The translations under genes were made by a program, and so were the position numbers. Below the pieces are notes generated by a model. The model made no database searches, had not been told where the DNA came from, and saw only the letters and a program-made list of their open reading frames with translations. Source: Betaproteobacteria bacterium (GTDB lineage: Bacteria; Pseudomonadota; Gammaproteobacteria; Burkholderiales; Ga0077523). Taken from it: DNA of 64,000 bases. Below, piece by piece: positions 52,938 through 61,899 of this stretch. Each line of letters opens with the position of its first letter. Position 1 is the first letter of the stretch. The stretch is from the NCBI GenBank assembly GCA_016125475.1, contig WGLR01000024.1:24261-88260 (forward strand). The letters run 5' to 3'.

Positions 52938-53603
52938 ATGCGTGGTTCCGAATCATCGCGCCGGCGCATGCTTCTCGGCATGGGCGGCACGCTGTCGCTC
53001 GGCGCGCTGACCCTGCGCGACGCGCGCGCCGACCTGCTCGCGACGCCGCCGCAGATGGAAGGCCCGTTCTATCCGCCCAGGCTCCCGCTCGACCGGGACA
53101 ACGACCTCACCCGGGTCGACGGACACGAAGGGCCCGCGTACGGTGTCGTCACCGACGTCTCCGGGCACATCGTCGACGTGCGGGGCGCGCCGCTGCCGGG
53201 AGTTCTGATCGAGATCTGGCAGGTGAACGGCTACGGGCGCTACCATCATCCCGACGACAGACAGGATCTTCCGTACGACCCGTCCTTCCAGGGCTACGGC
53301 CGGACGGTGACGCGCGAGGACGGCGCATACGGGTTCCGGACCGTCCGGCCGGTGCCCTATCCCGGCCGTGCGCCGCACATCCACTTCGCGCTCAGCCGCG
53401 ACGGCGGAAAGAAGTTCTACACCCAGATGTATGTCGCCGGTGCCCCGGAGAACGCGTCCGATTTCGTGCTCGGTCAGGTTCGCGACCCGCGTGCCCGGGA
53501 CGCGCTGATCGTGCCACTCGTTCCGTCGCCCGTCGCCGACAGCACGCTCACGGGTCGATTCGACATCGTTCTCGGGCACACGCCCGTCACCGAGGAGCCG
53601 TGA
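52938..53603 (+). CDS. exported intradiol ring-cleavage dioxygenase-like protein
   Basis: The 221-residue protein has a twin-arginine-like signal (SSRRRMLLG near residue 6-14) and the intradiol dioxygenase fold. Fe(III) ligands fit Tyr102 (YGRYHH), Tyr141 (PYPGR), His147 and His149 (RAPHIHF). Intradiol enzymes open catechol-type rings. Extracytoplasmic, Tat-exported members of this family are known but their substrates are mostly undefined. The DUF465 gene overlaps its stop by one base (TGATG). Confidence 0.85.
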   Translation: MRGSESSRRRMLLGMGGTLSLGALTLRDARADLLATPPQMEGPFYPPRLPLDRDNDLTRVDGHEGPAYGVVTDVSGHIVDVRGAPLPGVLIEIWQVNGYGRYHHPDDRQDLPYDPSFQGYGRTVTREDGAYGFRTVRPVPYPGRAPHIHFALSRDGGKKFYTQMYVAGAPENASDFVLGQVRDPRARDALIVPLVPSPVADSTLTGRFDIVLGHTPVTEEP

Positions 53604-53815
53604 TGCAGGGAGAACCCGAAGCCTTCGAGGCTATCCTCCACCGCCTGGAAGCGCTTCGCGTCGAGCACCACGATCTGGACCAGGCCATCGCCCGACTTGC
53701 CGAAATGCCGCTGCACGACGAACTCCAGCTGAAGCGCCTGAAACGCCGCAAGCTGCTGTTGAAGGATCAGATGGCCTGGCTCCAGCGGCAGCTCGATCCG
53801 GACACGCCCGCGTAG
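53603..53815 (+). CDS. DUF465 (YdcH-like) small protein
   Basis: The 70-residue protein is all helical and charged, with LRVEHHDLDQAIARLAEM and LKRLKRRKLLLKDQM typical of DUF465. Function unknown. Its ATG overlaps the dioxygenase stop (TGATG), so translation is coupled. No signal peptide. Confidence 0.85.
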   Translation: MQGEPEAFEAILHRLEALRVEHHDLDQAIARLAEMPLHDELQLKRLKRRKLLLKDQMAWLQRQLDPDTPA

Positions 53816-53853
53816 CCGCGCGCAGGCGGGCCGGAGCGCCTCACGGGGTCACC

Positions 53854-54153
53854 TCAGCGCGGCAGCTTGTAGTATTTTTCCGCGAGGTATTCGGTCACGC
53901 TGTCGATGTCGTAGGGGCTCCAGTGGAGGTTGGCGTTCGACTGCCATCGCTCCACCTGCTGCAGGATACCGACGTAAGTGTTCGCGATGCGATCCCGACG
54001 GGAATAGATGGAAGGGTCATGACATACGACACAGAACGTGTCGTGCAGAGCGCGACCACGCTCCAGATTTCCGGCCGTCGCCGGGGTGGCCACCATCGCC
54101 ATGCCGCCCCACACGGACATTGCTGCCAGGACGGCCAATCGCGAAGTCTTCAT
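53854..54153 (-). CDS. small periplasmic c-type cytochrome
   Basis: The 99-residue protein has a signal peptide (1-27, ending ATAGN) and a single haem motif CVVCH near residues 40-44, with a helical remainder. There is no obvious Met in a position to be the sixth ligand in the C-terminal half, so His or another residue may serve. It is a stand-alone gene, convergent with the DUF465 gene. Partner unknown. Confidence 0.75.
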   Translation of the reverse strand: MKTSRLAVLAAMSVWGGMAMVATPATAGNLERGRALHDTFCVVCHDPSIYSRRDRIANTYVGILQQVERWQSNANLHWSPYDIDSVTEYLAEKYYKLPR

Positions 54154-54383
54154 GAGAGTTCCTGTCCTCTTGAGTGCGTGAGTGAGATGCCCGCGAAGTG
54201 TACCCGTTTGCCCGTTCGCGAACGCCGTATCCGTATCGCCGTGAACGTCGAAACGCGCGCATCGGTTGATTGCGCCGGGAGGTCCCGGGCGGGGCCGCCC
54301 CCGGGGGCCGCCCCCGCGCATTCGCCGCTACCACGTGAACCGGCGTGCGGGCAGCGCCTCTAAGGAATTGAAGCGTTCGGACC

Positions 54384-54800
54384 ATGAGAATGACAGCCCT
54401 GCTACCGCTTGCCCTCGCGGCACTGATCATCGGGACGGGCACCCAGCTGGCCATGTCGGGCCTCGCGTTCTTTCTCGCGACGTGGTCCGACGCGGCGCCC
54501 CGGTCGGCGTCCATCGCCGGCGCGATCTACGCGCCGTTCGGACTGGTGGCGCTGTTGCTGCCCGCGGCCGCCGTACCCGTGAGCGTGCGTCTGCTGCCAC
54601 GGTTCTCGGGATTGCCGATCCGGCTTCCCGTGGCGTTGCTGTCGCTGTGGCTGCTCGCGGAGGCGGGCACGCTCGGACTGCGCTGGGCGCTGGGTGTCCC
54701 GACCCTTGGCGCGAGTGCGGGCGTGCACCTCATGCTGGCCGTCTACTGCGCGATCGGCGCGGCGATCTTCTGTCGGAGACGTGACGATGCAACCTCCTGA
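54384..54800 (+). CDS. small hypothetical membrane protein
   Basis: The 138-residue protein has about four membrane segments (residues 5-30, 45-68, 80-95, 110-130) and no domain I recognise. The gene overlaps the start of the following lipoprotein by 14 bases, so they are coupled. No ribosome site is clear. Function unknown. Confidence 0.65.
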   Translation: MRMTALLPLALAALIIGTGTQLAMSGLAFFLATWSDAAPRSASIAGAIYAPFGLVALLLPAAAVPVSVRLLPRFSGLPIRLPVALLSLWLLAEAGTLGLRWALGVPTLGASAGVHLMLAVYCAIGAAIFCRRRDDATS

Positions 54801-55197
54801 TGCCCGACACCTCCCCCGCATGCCCGCAAGGGGCTGGCTCGCGGCGATCACGCTGAGTTGCGTGCTCGCCCTGTCCGGTTGTGCGGGGATGATCACCCGC
54901 CCACCCATGATGACCATCGACCAGGTCGTCGGGCTGTCGAAGGATGGCGTTCCGGCCGCGGAGATCATCCGCCAGCTGAAGGCCACCCGCACGGTGCTCG
55001 CGCTGACCGGTTCCCAGTACGCGAAGCTGCGATCCGAAGGCGTACCGGACGAGGTGCTGGACTTCATCCAGCAGACCTACGTCGACGCGGTGCAGCTCGA
55101 TACGCGAATCCGGTACCAGAGCATGTACTGGGGCTGGGGACCCGTCTATCCGTATCGCCCCTACTATCACTACTGGCCCTACTGGTACGGCTGGTAG
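54787..55197 (+). CDS. small lipoprotein with aromatic-rich tail
   Basis: The 136-residue protein has a lipoprotein signal (lipobox LALSGC) and a short helical SMF-like region (MTIDQVVGLSKDGVPAAEI). The last 25 residues are nearly all Tyr, Trp and Pro (for example YPYRPYYHYWPYWYGW), a striking tail seen in some surface or spore-like proteins. GGAG lies eight bases before ATG 54787. It follows the membrane protein in an overlapping unit. Confidence 0.7.
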   Translation: MQPPDARHLPRMPARGWLAAITLSCVLALSGCAGMITRPPMMTIDQVVGLSKDGVPAAEIIRQLKATRTVLALTGSQYAKLRSEGVPDEVLDFIQQTYVDAVQLDTRIRYQSMYWGWGPVYPYRPYYHYWPYWYGW

Positions 55198-55284
55198 CGC
55201 TTCGGGTCGACAAGGGACTCAAGTTGGCCCGGGCGCGACCGATACGTCGTGTGCCTTTCGTCAGATTCCGGGGAGCGCCCTGCC

Positions 55285-56175
55285 ATGAAGACCAGTTTCA
55301 TGCCGTTGTTGCCGGGCGCGTTGTCCCTGGCAGCGATCGGTTCGATCGTGTCGGGGGTTCCCGTCGTCGCGGGTGCTCTCTGCGCGGGCGCCGCGGCCCT
55401 CTCCCTCCTCTGCTGGCGGCGCACCGACGCGATCGAGACGCGCCTGCTGCAGGCCGACGCATCCCGATCGGCGACCATCGAGCACCAGGCGAGCGCGGGA
55501 GAAGCCGCCGCGCGCGTGGGGGAACGACTGTGTTCCCAGTTCGCACGACTCGACGAAGACCTCACGCAGGTCCGCGGCATCATCGCGAGCGCCACGGACA
55601 CGCTGTCAGGAAGCCTCACGGATCTCCACACGGCCTCGTCGGACCAGCAGCAGTTGTTGCGCGACATGGTGGACGAGCTCGTCAATGCCGTTCGGGGCGC
55701 CGAGCACGATCGCCAGACCGAAGAGATCCGTCGCTACACCCAGAAGACCGAAGAGATCATCGATCGTCTGGTCACGGCAATCGAGGCGGTCGACCCCTCG
55801 GCGATCGCCGGTCAGCAGGAAGCCTTCGCGGAGATGACCGGCCACATGCGCGACGCGAACGACCGGGTGCTCGAGAAGTGGCAGACGATCGTTGCCGTGT
55901 CCGAGCGCATCCGCGATCACGTCCAGGCAGGCATCGTCTCCCTGCAGTTCGAGGACATGGCGGGGCAGCTCATCGAACACGTCCGGCAGCGCCAGAACAC
56001 CGTGGAGGACGCGTTCCGGCAGCTGAGCGGCGTTCTGGGCCAGTGTGGAGACCCTGCCGCATTCGGTGAGTCGCTGCGGCGGCTCGAGTCCGAGATCGTC
56101 GCGAAATTCGACGTTCTCGCCCGCAAGTCCGTCAGCCAGACGAGCGTCGAGACGGGCAGCATCGACCTGTTCTGA
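55285..56175 (+). CDS. membrane-anchored coiled-coil protein, chemotaxis-like
   Basis: The 296-residue protein has an N-terminal membrane region (about residues 5-45) and a long coiled coil through the rest, ending in a LQFEDMAGQLIEHVRQRQ motif like the C-terminal part of some chemotaxis signal proteins. It has no methyl-accepting hairpin tip. A scaffold or signal role is plausible; no cheW or cheA gene is near. GGGAGCG precedes ATG 55285. Confidence 0.6.
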   Translation: MKTSFMPLLPGALSLAAIGSIVSGVPVVAGALCAGAAALSLLCWRRTDAIETRLLQADASRSATIEHQASAGEAAARVGERLCSQFARLDEDLTQVRGIIASATDTLSGSLTDLHTASSDQQQLLRDMVDELVNAVRGAEHDRQTEEIRRYTQKTEEIIDRLVTAIEAVDPSAIAGQQEAFAEMTGHMRDANDRVLEKWQTIVAVSERIRDHVQAGIVSLQFEDMAGQLIEHVRQRQNTVEDAFRQLSGVLGQCGDPAAFGESLRRLESEIVAKFDVLARKSVSQTSVETGSIDLF

Positions 56176-56214
56176 GCGACCGCTCCCCGATCGGGAGAAC
56201 CCTCTCGAGAAAAT

Positions 56215-56245
56215 GGCGGCGCGCCCCGCGTGGTGGCGCGCCGCC
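56215..56245 (-). terminator. rho-independent terminator of ilvD
   Basis: On the minus strand a perfect 11-bp stem (GGCGGCGCGCC and complement, loop of nine) is followed by ATTTTCTC. It lies 42 bases after the ilvD stop. Confidence 0.75.
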
Positions 56246-56286
56246 TGCGACCCGACGTTGCCTGCGCAACGCCGGGGCGATCCCCG

Positions 56287-57969
56287 TCAGTCGGGCAGAT
56301 CCGTCACGGCACCTTTCGACGCCGTGGACACCAGACGTGCGTACTTGGCCATGAGGCCCCGCTTGAAACGGGTTTCGGGCTGCTTCCACGCCGCGCGCCG
56401 CCTGGCGAGTTCCTCGTCCGGCACGTTGACCCGGATCAGCAGTTCGTGCGCATCGATCGTGATGGAGTCCCCCTCCTTCACGAGTGCGATCGGCCCGCCC
56501 ACGAACGCCTCGGGTGCCACGTGACCGACCACCATGCCCCAGGTCGCACCCGAGAAACGGCCGTCGGTGATGAGGCCCACCGATTCGCCCAGGCCAGCGC
56601 CGATCAGGGCGGAAGTCGGCGCGAGCATCTCCTGCATGCCCGGGCCGCCCTTCGGACCTTCGTAGCGAATGACCAGCACGTCGCCCGCCTGCACGCGGCC
56701 GCCCACGATCGCCTCCATGCACTGGGATTCCGAGTCGAACACCCGCGCAGGCCCCGTGATCACCGGATTCTTGAGACCCGTGATCTTCGCGACACATCCC
56801 TCCGGCGCCAGATTGCCCTTGAGAATCGCGAGGTGGCCCTGCCTGTACATCGGTTCGGTCCAGGGACGGATCACTTCCTGATCTTCCCGTCGCACCGGGT
56901 TCAGTGCGGCGAGTTCCTCGCCGATCGTGCGCCCGGTGATCGTCATGCACTCGCCGTGGAGCAGCCCGTGGTCGAGCAGCATCTTGAGCACCACCGGCAC
57001 GCCGCCGGCCCTGTGGAAGTCGGTCGCCACGAAGCGCCCCGACGGCTTGAGATCGCAGAGAACCGGCGTTTCCTTCCGGACGCGCTCGAAATCGTCGATC
57101 GTCCACTCGACTTCGGCAGCGGAGGCGATCGCGAGATAGTGCAGCACCGCGTTCGTCGATCCGCCCGTCGCCATCACCAGCCGTATCGCGTTCTCGACCG
57201 ACTTGCGCGTGATGATGTCGCGGGGGCGCAGCCCGTTGTGGATCGCGCGCACGAGCACTCGTGCGGACTCGGCCGCGCTGTCCGCCTTCTCGGGATCGGG
57301 CGAGGCCATCTGCGAGGTACCCAGCAGGCTCATGCCGAGCGCCTCGAAGGAGGACGACATCGTGTTGGCCGTGTACATGCCCCCGCACGCTCCCACCGTG
57401 GGGCACGCGTTGCGCTCGATGCCGTCGTAGTCCTCCTTCGACATCTTGCCGGCGGTGAATGCACCGACGGCCTCGAAGGCACTCACGATCGTCAGGTCCT
57501 GCCCCTTCCACTTGCCCGGCTTGATCGTGCCCCCGTAGACGTAGATGGCCGGCACGTTCATGCGCGCGATCGCCATCATCCCGCCGGGCATGTTCTTGTC
57601 GCACGCGCCGACCACGAGTACGCCGTCCATCATCTGGCCGTTGGTGGCCGTCTCGATCGAGTCGGCGATGACTTCCCGGGAGACGAGCGAGTACTTCATG
57701 CCGTCCGTGCCCATGCCGATGCCGTCGGTCACGGTCGGCACCCCGAACACCTGTGGCATGGCGCCCGCGTCACCCAGCGCGGCCATCGCCCGATCCACGA
57801 TCGGCTGGATGCCCGCATTGCAGGGATTCATGTTCGAGTGGCCGTTCGCGACACCGACGATGGGTTTGTCGAAGTCTCCGTCGCCGAAGCCGACGGCCCG
57901 CAGCATCGCCCGGTTGGGAGCGCGCGGAATGCCGTGCGTGATGAGTCTGGAGCGCCAGTTGTCTGCCAC
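56287..57969 (-). CDS. ilvD: dihydroxy-acid dehydratase
   Basis: The 560-residue Fe-S enzyme dehydrates dihydroxyisovalerate and dihydroxymethylvalerate, the third common step of valine and isoleucine synthesis. Cluster-binding cysteines are in [16 protein letters not shown] and [21 protein letters not shown] start at 57969 is preceded by CGGAGA; the residues further upstream are not family-like. A LysR gene is transcribed away from it across 193 bases, the classic arrangement for an LTTR-controlled target. Confidence 0.95.
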   Translation of the reverse strand: MADNWRSRLITHGIPRAPNRAMLRAVGFGDGDFDKPIVGVANGHSNMNPCNAGIQPIVDRAMAALGDAGAMPQVFGVPTVTDGIGMGTDGMKYSLVSREVIADSIETATNGQMMDGVLVVGACDKNMPGGMMAIARMNVPAIYVYGGTIKPGKWKGQDLTIVSAFEAVGAFTAGKMSKEDYDGIERNACPTVGACGGMYTANTMSSSFEALGMSLLGTSQMASPDPEKADSAAESARVLVRAIHNGLRPRDIITRKSVENAIRLVMATGGSTNAVLHYLAIASAAEVEWTIDDFERVRKETPVLCDLKPSGRFVATDFHRAGGVPVVLKMLLDHGLLHGECMTITGRTIGEELAALNPVRREDQEVIRPWTEPMYRQGHLAILKGNLAPEGCVAKITGLKNPVITGPARVFDSESQCMEAIVGGRVQAGDVLVIRYEGPKGGPGMQEMLAPTSALIGAGLGESVGLITDGRFSGATWGMVVGHVAPEAFVGGPIALVKEGDSITIDAHELLIRVNVPDEELARRRAAWKQPETRFKRGLMAKYARLVSTASKGAVTDLPD

Positions 57970-58144
57970 GATGATTCTCCGGATGAGAGTTTGGGTTGTG
58001 GATGGCCCGCGAGTCACGGTCCCTGGCTCCCTCGGAAAGGGGTGTGCCGCCTGCCCTCGGGAACTGCTGCCGCCCCCGATAGGGACCGGCGACGAGCAGT
58101 TTGCATGGCCCCCGTCTGCCATGTCTAATATATTGTTTTCCCCT

Positions 58145-58160
58145 TTTTGATACGTTTTGA
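58145..58160. repeat. direct repeat TTTTGA in the ilvD-lysR divergent region
   Basis: TTTTGA at 58145-58150 and 58155-58160, ten bases apart (one helical turn), overlapping the leader of the LysR gene in an AT-rich patch. Could be part of a LysR operator or a promoter. Confidence 0.3.
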
Positions 58161-58162
58161 AT

Positions 58163-59092
58163 ATGAATGTCGAGCTTCGCCACCTGCGCTACTTCGTCGC
58201 GGTCGCGGAAGAACTCCATTTCGGACGGGCTGCCGAACGGCTGCACATGTCCCAGCCCCCACTGTCGATGCAGATCCGGGCGCTCGAGGACAGCATCGGC
58301 GCCCCGCTCCTCGAGCGCTCGCGCCGACGCGTCACGCTCACGAAGGCCGGTGAGGTGTTCCTGCGCGAGGCCCGGGAGATCCTCGCACGCACCACGACGG
58401 CGGTCGGTGCCGCGAGGCGCGCGGGTCAGGGGGAGATCGGCGAACTCACGATCGGTTTCATCAGTACCGCCGACTACAACGTGCTGCCCCCCATGCTTCG
58501 CGAGTTCCGCAATCGTGTCCCAGGCGTGCGACTGGCCCTGCGCGAAGCGACCACGGACGTCCAGCTGGAGTCCCTGCTGTCCGGCACGATCGACGTCGGA
58601 TTCGTGCTGCCTCCGGTGGATCTGCCCGGGATCGCGTACCGGGCCGTGCACCGTGAACCCCTGGTCCTCGCGCTGCCCGAAACGCACGCCGCGGCGGCGC
58701 GCCCCGGACGGGTCCGCCTCGCCCGGTTCGCCGATGCGCCCTTCGTGCTCTTCCCACGGCCGCTCGCGCCGGGCCTGTACGACGACATCGTGAGTTACTG
58801 CCGGCGCGCCGGATTCAGTCCGCGCGTGGAGCAGGAGGCCGTCCAGATGCAGACGATCATCAGTCTGGTCTCCGCCGAACTCGGTGTGGCCCTGATACCG
58901 GCGTCCATGCAGAATCTTCGGCGCACCGGCGTCGTGTACAAGTCGCTCGTCGAGCCCGGGCCCCTGACGGAACTCGGAATCGCCTGGCGGCAGGACGACC
59001 CGCTCGCCACCCTCGGCCTGTTTCTCGAACTCGTGGCATCGCGCGCGCCGTCACTCCCCGCGGAGTCCAGAAATGCCTCGCAAAGACATTAA
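58163..59092 (+). CDS. LysR-family regulator, divergent from ilvD
   Basis: The 309-residue regulator has the LysR helix-turn-helix ([24 protein letters not shown], residues 5-28 onwards, with [10 protein letters not shown]) and the inducer-binding domain. It resembles regulators of catabolic and branched-chain metabolism. Its start ATG 58163 follows TTTTGA repeats; a TTG at 58157 is also possible. The stop overlaps the tsaE start by 20 bases. Autoregulation and control of ilvD are likely but inferred. Confidence 0.88.
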   Translation: MNVELRHLRYFVAVAEELHFGRAAERLHMSQPPLSMQIRALEDSIGAPLLERSRRRVTLTKAGEVFLREAREILARTTTAVGAARRAGQGEIGELTIGFISTADYNVLPPMLREFRNRVPGVRLALREATTDVQLESLLSGTIDVGFVLPPVDLPGIAYRAVHREPLVLALPETHAAAARPGRVRLARFADAPFVLFPRPLAPGLYDDIVSYCRRAGFSPRVEQEAVQMQTIISLVSAELGVALIPASMQNLRRTGVVYKSLVEPGPLTELGIAWRQDDPLATLGLFLELVASRAPSLPAESRNASQRH

Positions 59093-59546
59093 AAACATTG
59101 AGTTGGCAGCAGAGGCGGACACTTTCCGCCTGGGCGCACGAGTCGCGGAGGTACTCTGCCCGGGTGCGCTGATCCATCTGTCGGGAGACCTCGGCGCCGG
59201 CAAGACCACGCTGGTCCGCGGCATGCTTCGCGCACTCGGGTACGAAGGTCGGGTGAAAAGCCCGACGTTTTCCATCGTTGAACTTTACGAGCTTTCTAAG
59301 TTATCCTTGTACCACTTTGATTTTTATAGATTCGAAAGTTCGGCTGAATTGCAGGACTCAGGGCTGCTCGAACACTTCGGCACGGATGCCGTATGCATCG
59401 TCGAGTGGCCGGAAAATGCGGGCCCGACACTGCCGCGCCCCGACCTCCTCATACGGCTCGAACTCGGATCCCAGGGTGGACGCCATGCGGCCGTTTCAGC
59501 ACATTCCGATCGGGGGCTTTCTTGGCTAGCGCGGCTCGACACGTGA
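59073..59546 (+). CDS. tsaE: tRNA threonylcarbamoyladenosine synthesis ATPase TsaE
   Basis: The 157-residue P-loop protein is part of the TsaB-TsaD-TsaE complex that makes t6A37 in tRNA. Walker A is GDLGAGKTTLVRG (about residues 38-50), followed by VKSPTFSIVE and YHFDFYRF. It begins inside the end of the LysR gene (20 bases) and its stop overlaps the amidase GTG by four bases. A stretch near 59278-59345 uses AT-rich codons (TTA, TTT, AGA) that stand out from the surrounding G+C-rich DNA. Confidence 0.93.
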   Translation: MPRKDIKNIELAAEADTFRLGARVAEVLCPGALIHLSGDLGAGKTTLVRGMLRALGYEGRVKSPTFSIVELYELSKLSLYHFDFYRFESSAELQDSGLLEHFGTDAVCIVEWPENAGPTLPRPDLLIRLELGSQGGRHAAVSAHSDRGLSWLARLDT

Positions 59547-61189
59547 ACGTGCGCACTGCGGCCCGGTGGGGTGCGTGGCTGCTGGGTGCATTCGCCTGTG
59601 TGGCTGCGGCCGTCACGCCCGCTCAGGCAGCCGACGTCTCCGACGCCAGGCTCGCCACGAAGCACGACTACACCCGGATCACGATCGAGTCGAAGGGCGG
59701 GCCGCTCGACTACAAGGTCTTCACCGTCCCGGATCCGAAGCGGCTCGTGCTCGACCTCGAGGCGCCGCACGCCTACAAGGAGATCGAGAGCCTGTCGGCG
59801 CAGTTGCCCGACGACGATCCCCTGATCGAAGCGGTGCGCGTCGGACGCTTCAAGCCGGGCGTGGTGCGCGTGGTCTTCGACCTGCGTGCGGCGGTCAAGC
59901 CGGAGTCCTACCGGCTGGCCCCCGTCGCGGACTTCGGCGACCGGCTCGTTCTCGATGTGTACCCCGCGGCGGGCGCCGATCCGGTGCAGGCCTTGCTCGC
60001 GGACCTCGACGCGAAGTCCGGCGGTAATCCCCCGGCAAAGGGTGGAAATGCGCAGGCGGCCAGGCCCGCCGTCGCGGATGTGAAGCAGGCCGCGGCATCC
60101 CCGCCGGCCGCCCCCGACCCCGCCGACATGGAGCGCCTGATCACGGTGGCGATCGATGCGGGACACGGAGGCGAGGACCCGGGCGCACGCGGCCATCGCG
60201 GCACCCTCGAGAAGGACGTGACGCTCGCGGTCGCGCGCAAGCTCAAGGAAGCCATCGACGCCCAGCCCAACATGCGGGGCGTCCTCACGCGTGACGGGGA
60301 CTACTTCATTCCCCTGCATCAGCGCGTCGTGAAGGCACGAGCCGTCCAGGCGGACCTGTTCGTGTCGATCCACGCCGACGCGTTCATCAAGCCGAACGCG
60401 CAGGGTTCCTCGGTGTTCGCGCTGTCCGAACGCGGCGCGACGTCGGCAGCCGCGCGCTGGCTCGCGAAGCGCGAGAACGATGCCGACCTGATAGGCGGCG
60501 TGAACCTGGACGTGCCGGACCCGAATCTCAAGAAGGTACTGCTCGACCTGTCGCAGACCGCGACGATCAATGACAGCCTGAAACTCGGCCGTGCGGTGCT
60601 CGCGCGCATCGGCACGATCAACACGCTGCACAAGCACCGTGTGGAACAGGCCGGGTTCGCGGTCCTCAAGGCCCCGGACATTCCGTCCATCCTCGTCGAG
60701 ACGGCCTTCATCAGCAATCCACGCGAAGAAAAGCGGCTCAACGACGACGCCTACCAGACGAAGCTGGCCAATGCGATCACGTCCGGCATCAAGGCATATT
60801 TCGCGAAGAACCCGCCGCTCGCACGCATGCGGACGGTGCGCTCCGACACGCCTGGCGTCGACGATCACGGCAGGCGCGGCGCCATCGGCGACGGGCTGCA
60901 GCTCGTCGCCTATCCGGCCAGCACTTCGGAGGGGGGAGCCGGCACGAACGACGCCCGCCCCGACAAGGCGCTGAAGCATCAGGCGCCGCGTGCGAAGAAG
61001 AAGGTGCACCGCCATCGACCGGCCACTGCCAGGCGGGTCAAGGCATCCGGACGCAAGGCCCGGCACCACCGCGTGGCCCGCAAGAGCACTCACCGGACCT
61101 GCCGCAAGGTGGCGACCTCGAAGAAGGCTTCCGCCCGCTGTCGTGTCAGACACGCCGGGGCCCACCACCGCCACCACCGGAAACACTGA
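59543..61189 (+). CDS. amiC: N-acetylmuramoyl-L-alanine amidase with basic C-terminal tail
   Basis: The protein of about 548 residues has a signal peptide (hydrophobic core 10-25, ending AQAADV), an AMIN domain (about 30-140) and an amidase_3 domain (about 205-425) with the zinc ligands in AIDAGHGGEDPGA, SIHADAF and ILVETAF. It splits peptide from glycan in septal peptidoglycan, as AmiC does. A basic tail of about 73 residues (476-548), rich in Arg, Lys and His with two Cys, follows the enzyme. I chose GTG 59543 because it overlaps the tsaE stop (GTGA) and gives the signal peptide. Confidence 0.92.
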   Translation: MNVRTAARWGAWLLGAFACVAAAVTPAQAADVSDARLATKHDYTRITIESKGGPLDYKVFTVPDPKRLVLDLEAPHAYKEIESLSAQLPDDDPLIEAVRVGRFKPGVVRVVFDLRAAVKPESYRLAPVADFGDRLVLDVYPAAGADPVQALLADLDAKSGGNPPAKGGNAQAARPAVADVKQAAASPPAAPDPADMERLITVAIDAGHGGEDPGARGHRGTLEKDVTLAVARKLKEAIDAQPNMRGVLTRDGDYFIPLHQRVVKARAVQADLFVSIHADAFIKPNAQGSSVFALSERGATSAAARWLAKRENDADLIGGVNLDVPDPNLKKVLLDLSQTATINDSLKLGRAVLARIGTINTLHKHRVEQAGFAVLKAPDIPSILVETAFISNPREEKRLNDDAYQTKLANAITSGIKAYFAKNPPLARMRTVRSDTPGVDDHGRRGAIGDGLQLVAYPASTSEGGAGTNDARPDKALKHQAPRAKKKVHRHRPATARRVKASGRKARHHRVARKSTHRTCRKVATSKKASARCRVRHAGAHHRHHRKH

Positions 61190-61283
61190 GCCCGGTGGCG
61201 CCACTCATCGCGTCCTTCCTGCGGGTAACGCGCACGGACCCCACGGTTTCCATGCGTGGGGCGGTCCCCGCGCCCCGTACGTG

Positions 61284-61868
61284 ATGCGTGCGAGCGGCAT
61301 CCTCCTCGCGGCGGGCAGTGGTACCCGATTCGGCGGCGGCAAGCTCGTGCAGCCCTTTCCGCCGGACGGCACGCCGCTCGCACTCGTCGCCTACAGGAAC
61401 CTCCGACGCGTCCTCGATCAGGTGACGGTCGTCACGCGCCCCTCGGACGAGTCCGTCCGCGCGGTGTTCTCGGACACGGACGCGAGGGTGATCGTGTGCG
61501 AAGACGCGGAGCGCGGCATGGGATCGAGCCTCGCGTGCGGGATTCGCGCGACGCCCTCGACGTGCGGCTGGCTCATCGCGCTCGGAGACATGCCCCTGGT
61601 GCGGGAGAGCACGTTGCGTGCGGTGGCCGAAGCACTCGAACGCGGGGCGTCGATTGCCATTCCCGCCTGCGAAGGGCGTCGCGGGCACCCGGTCGGATTC
61701 GCGGCGACGTACGGGAAAGCACTCGAAGCGCTGTCAGGTGACGAGGGCGCACGGTCGGTGCTGCGAGCCCATCCCGGGTCCTGCCTGGAGATCCCCGTCG
61801 ACGACCCCGGGATCCTCGCCGACGTCGACACCCGCGAGGATCTGCAGCGTCTGTCGAAGCGCGACTGA
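61284..61868 (+). CDS. MobA/MocA-like nucleotidyltransferase
   Basis: The 194-residue protein has the nucleotide-binding motif ILLAAGSGTRFGGGK near the start and LIALGDMPLVRESTL mid-protein, with the MobA-like NTP-transferase fold. Members attach CMP or GMP to molybdopterin, or nucleotides to other small molecules. No other molybdenum-cofactor gene is near, so MocA against other relatives is open. ATG 61284 has an adjacent GTG at 61281. It lies 95 bases after the amidase. Confidence 0.82.
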   Translation: MRASGILLAAGSGTRFGGGKLVQPFPPDGTPLALVAYRNLRRVLDQVTVVTRPSDESVRAVFSDTDARVIVCEDAERGMGSSLACGIRATPSTCGWLIALGDMPLVRESTLRAVAEALERGASIAIPACEGRRGHPVGFAATYGKALEALSGDEGARSVLRAHPGSCLEIPVDDPGILADVDTREDLQRLSKRD

Positions 61869-61899
61869 GCCCTGGCGGACGGCCCGTCGCGACCTGCGA

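Noticed and set aside
59393..59542. Longer N-terminus of the amidase from an upstream ATG
   Set aside because: It overlaps tsaE coding sequence by 150 bases and would bury the signal peptide; GTG 59543 gives the GTGA overlap and a clean signal.
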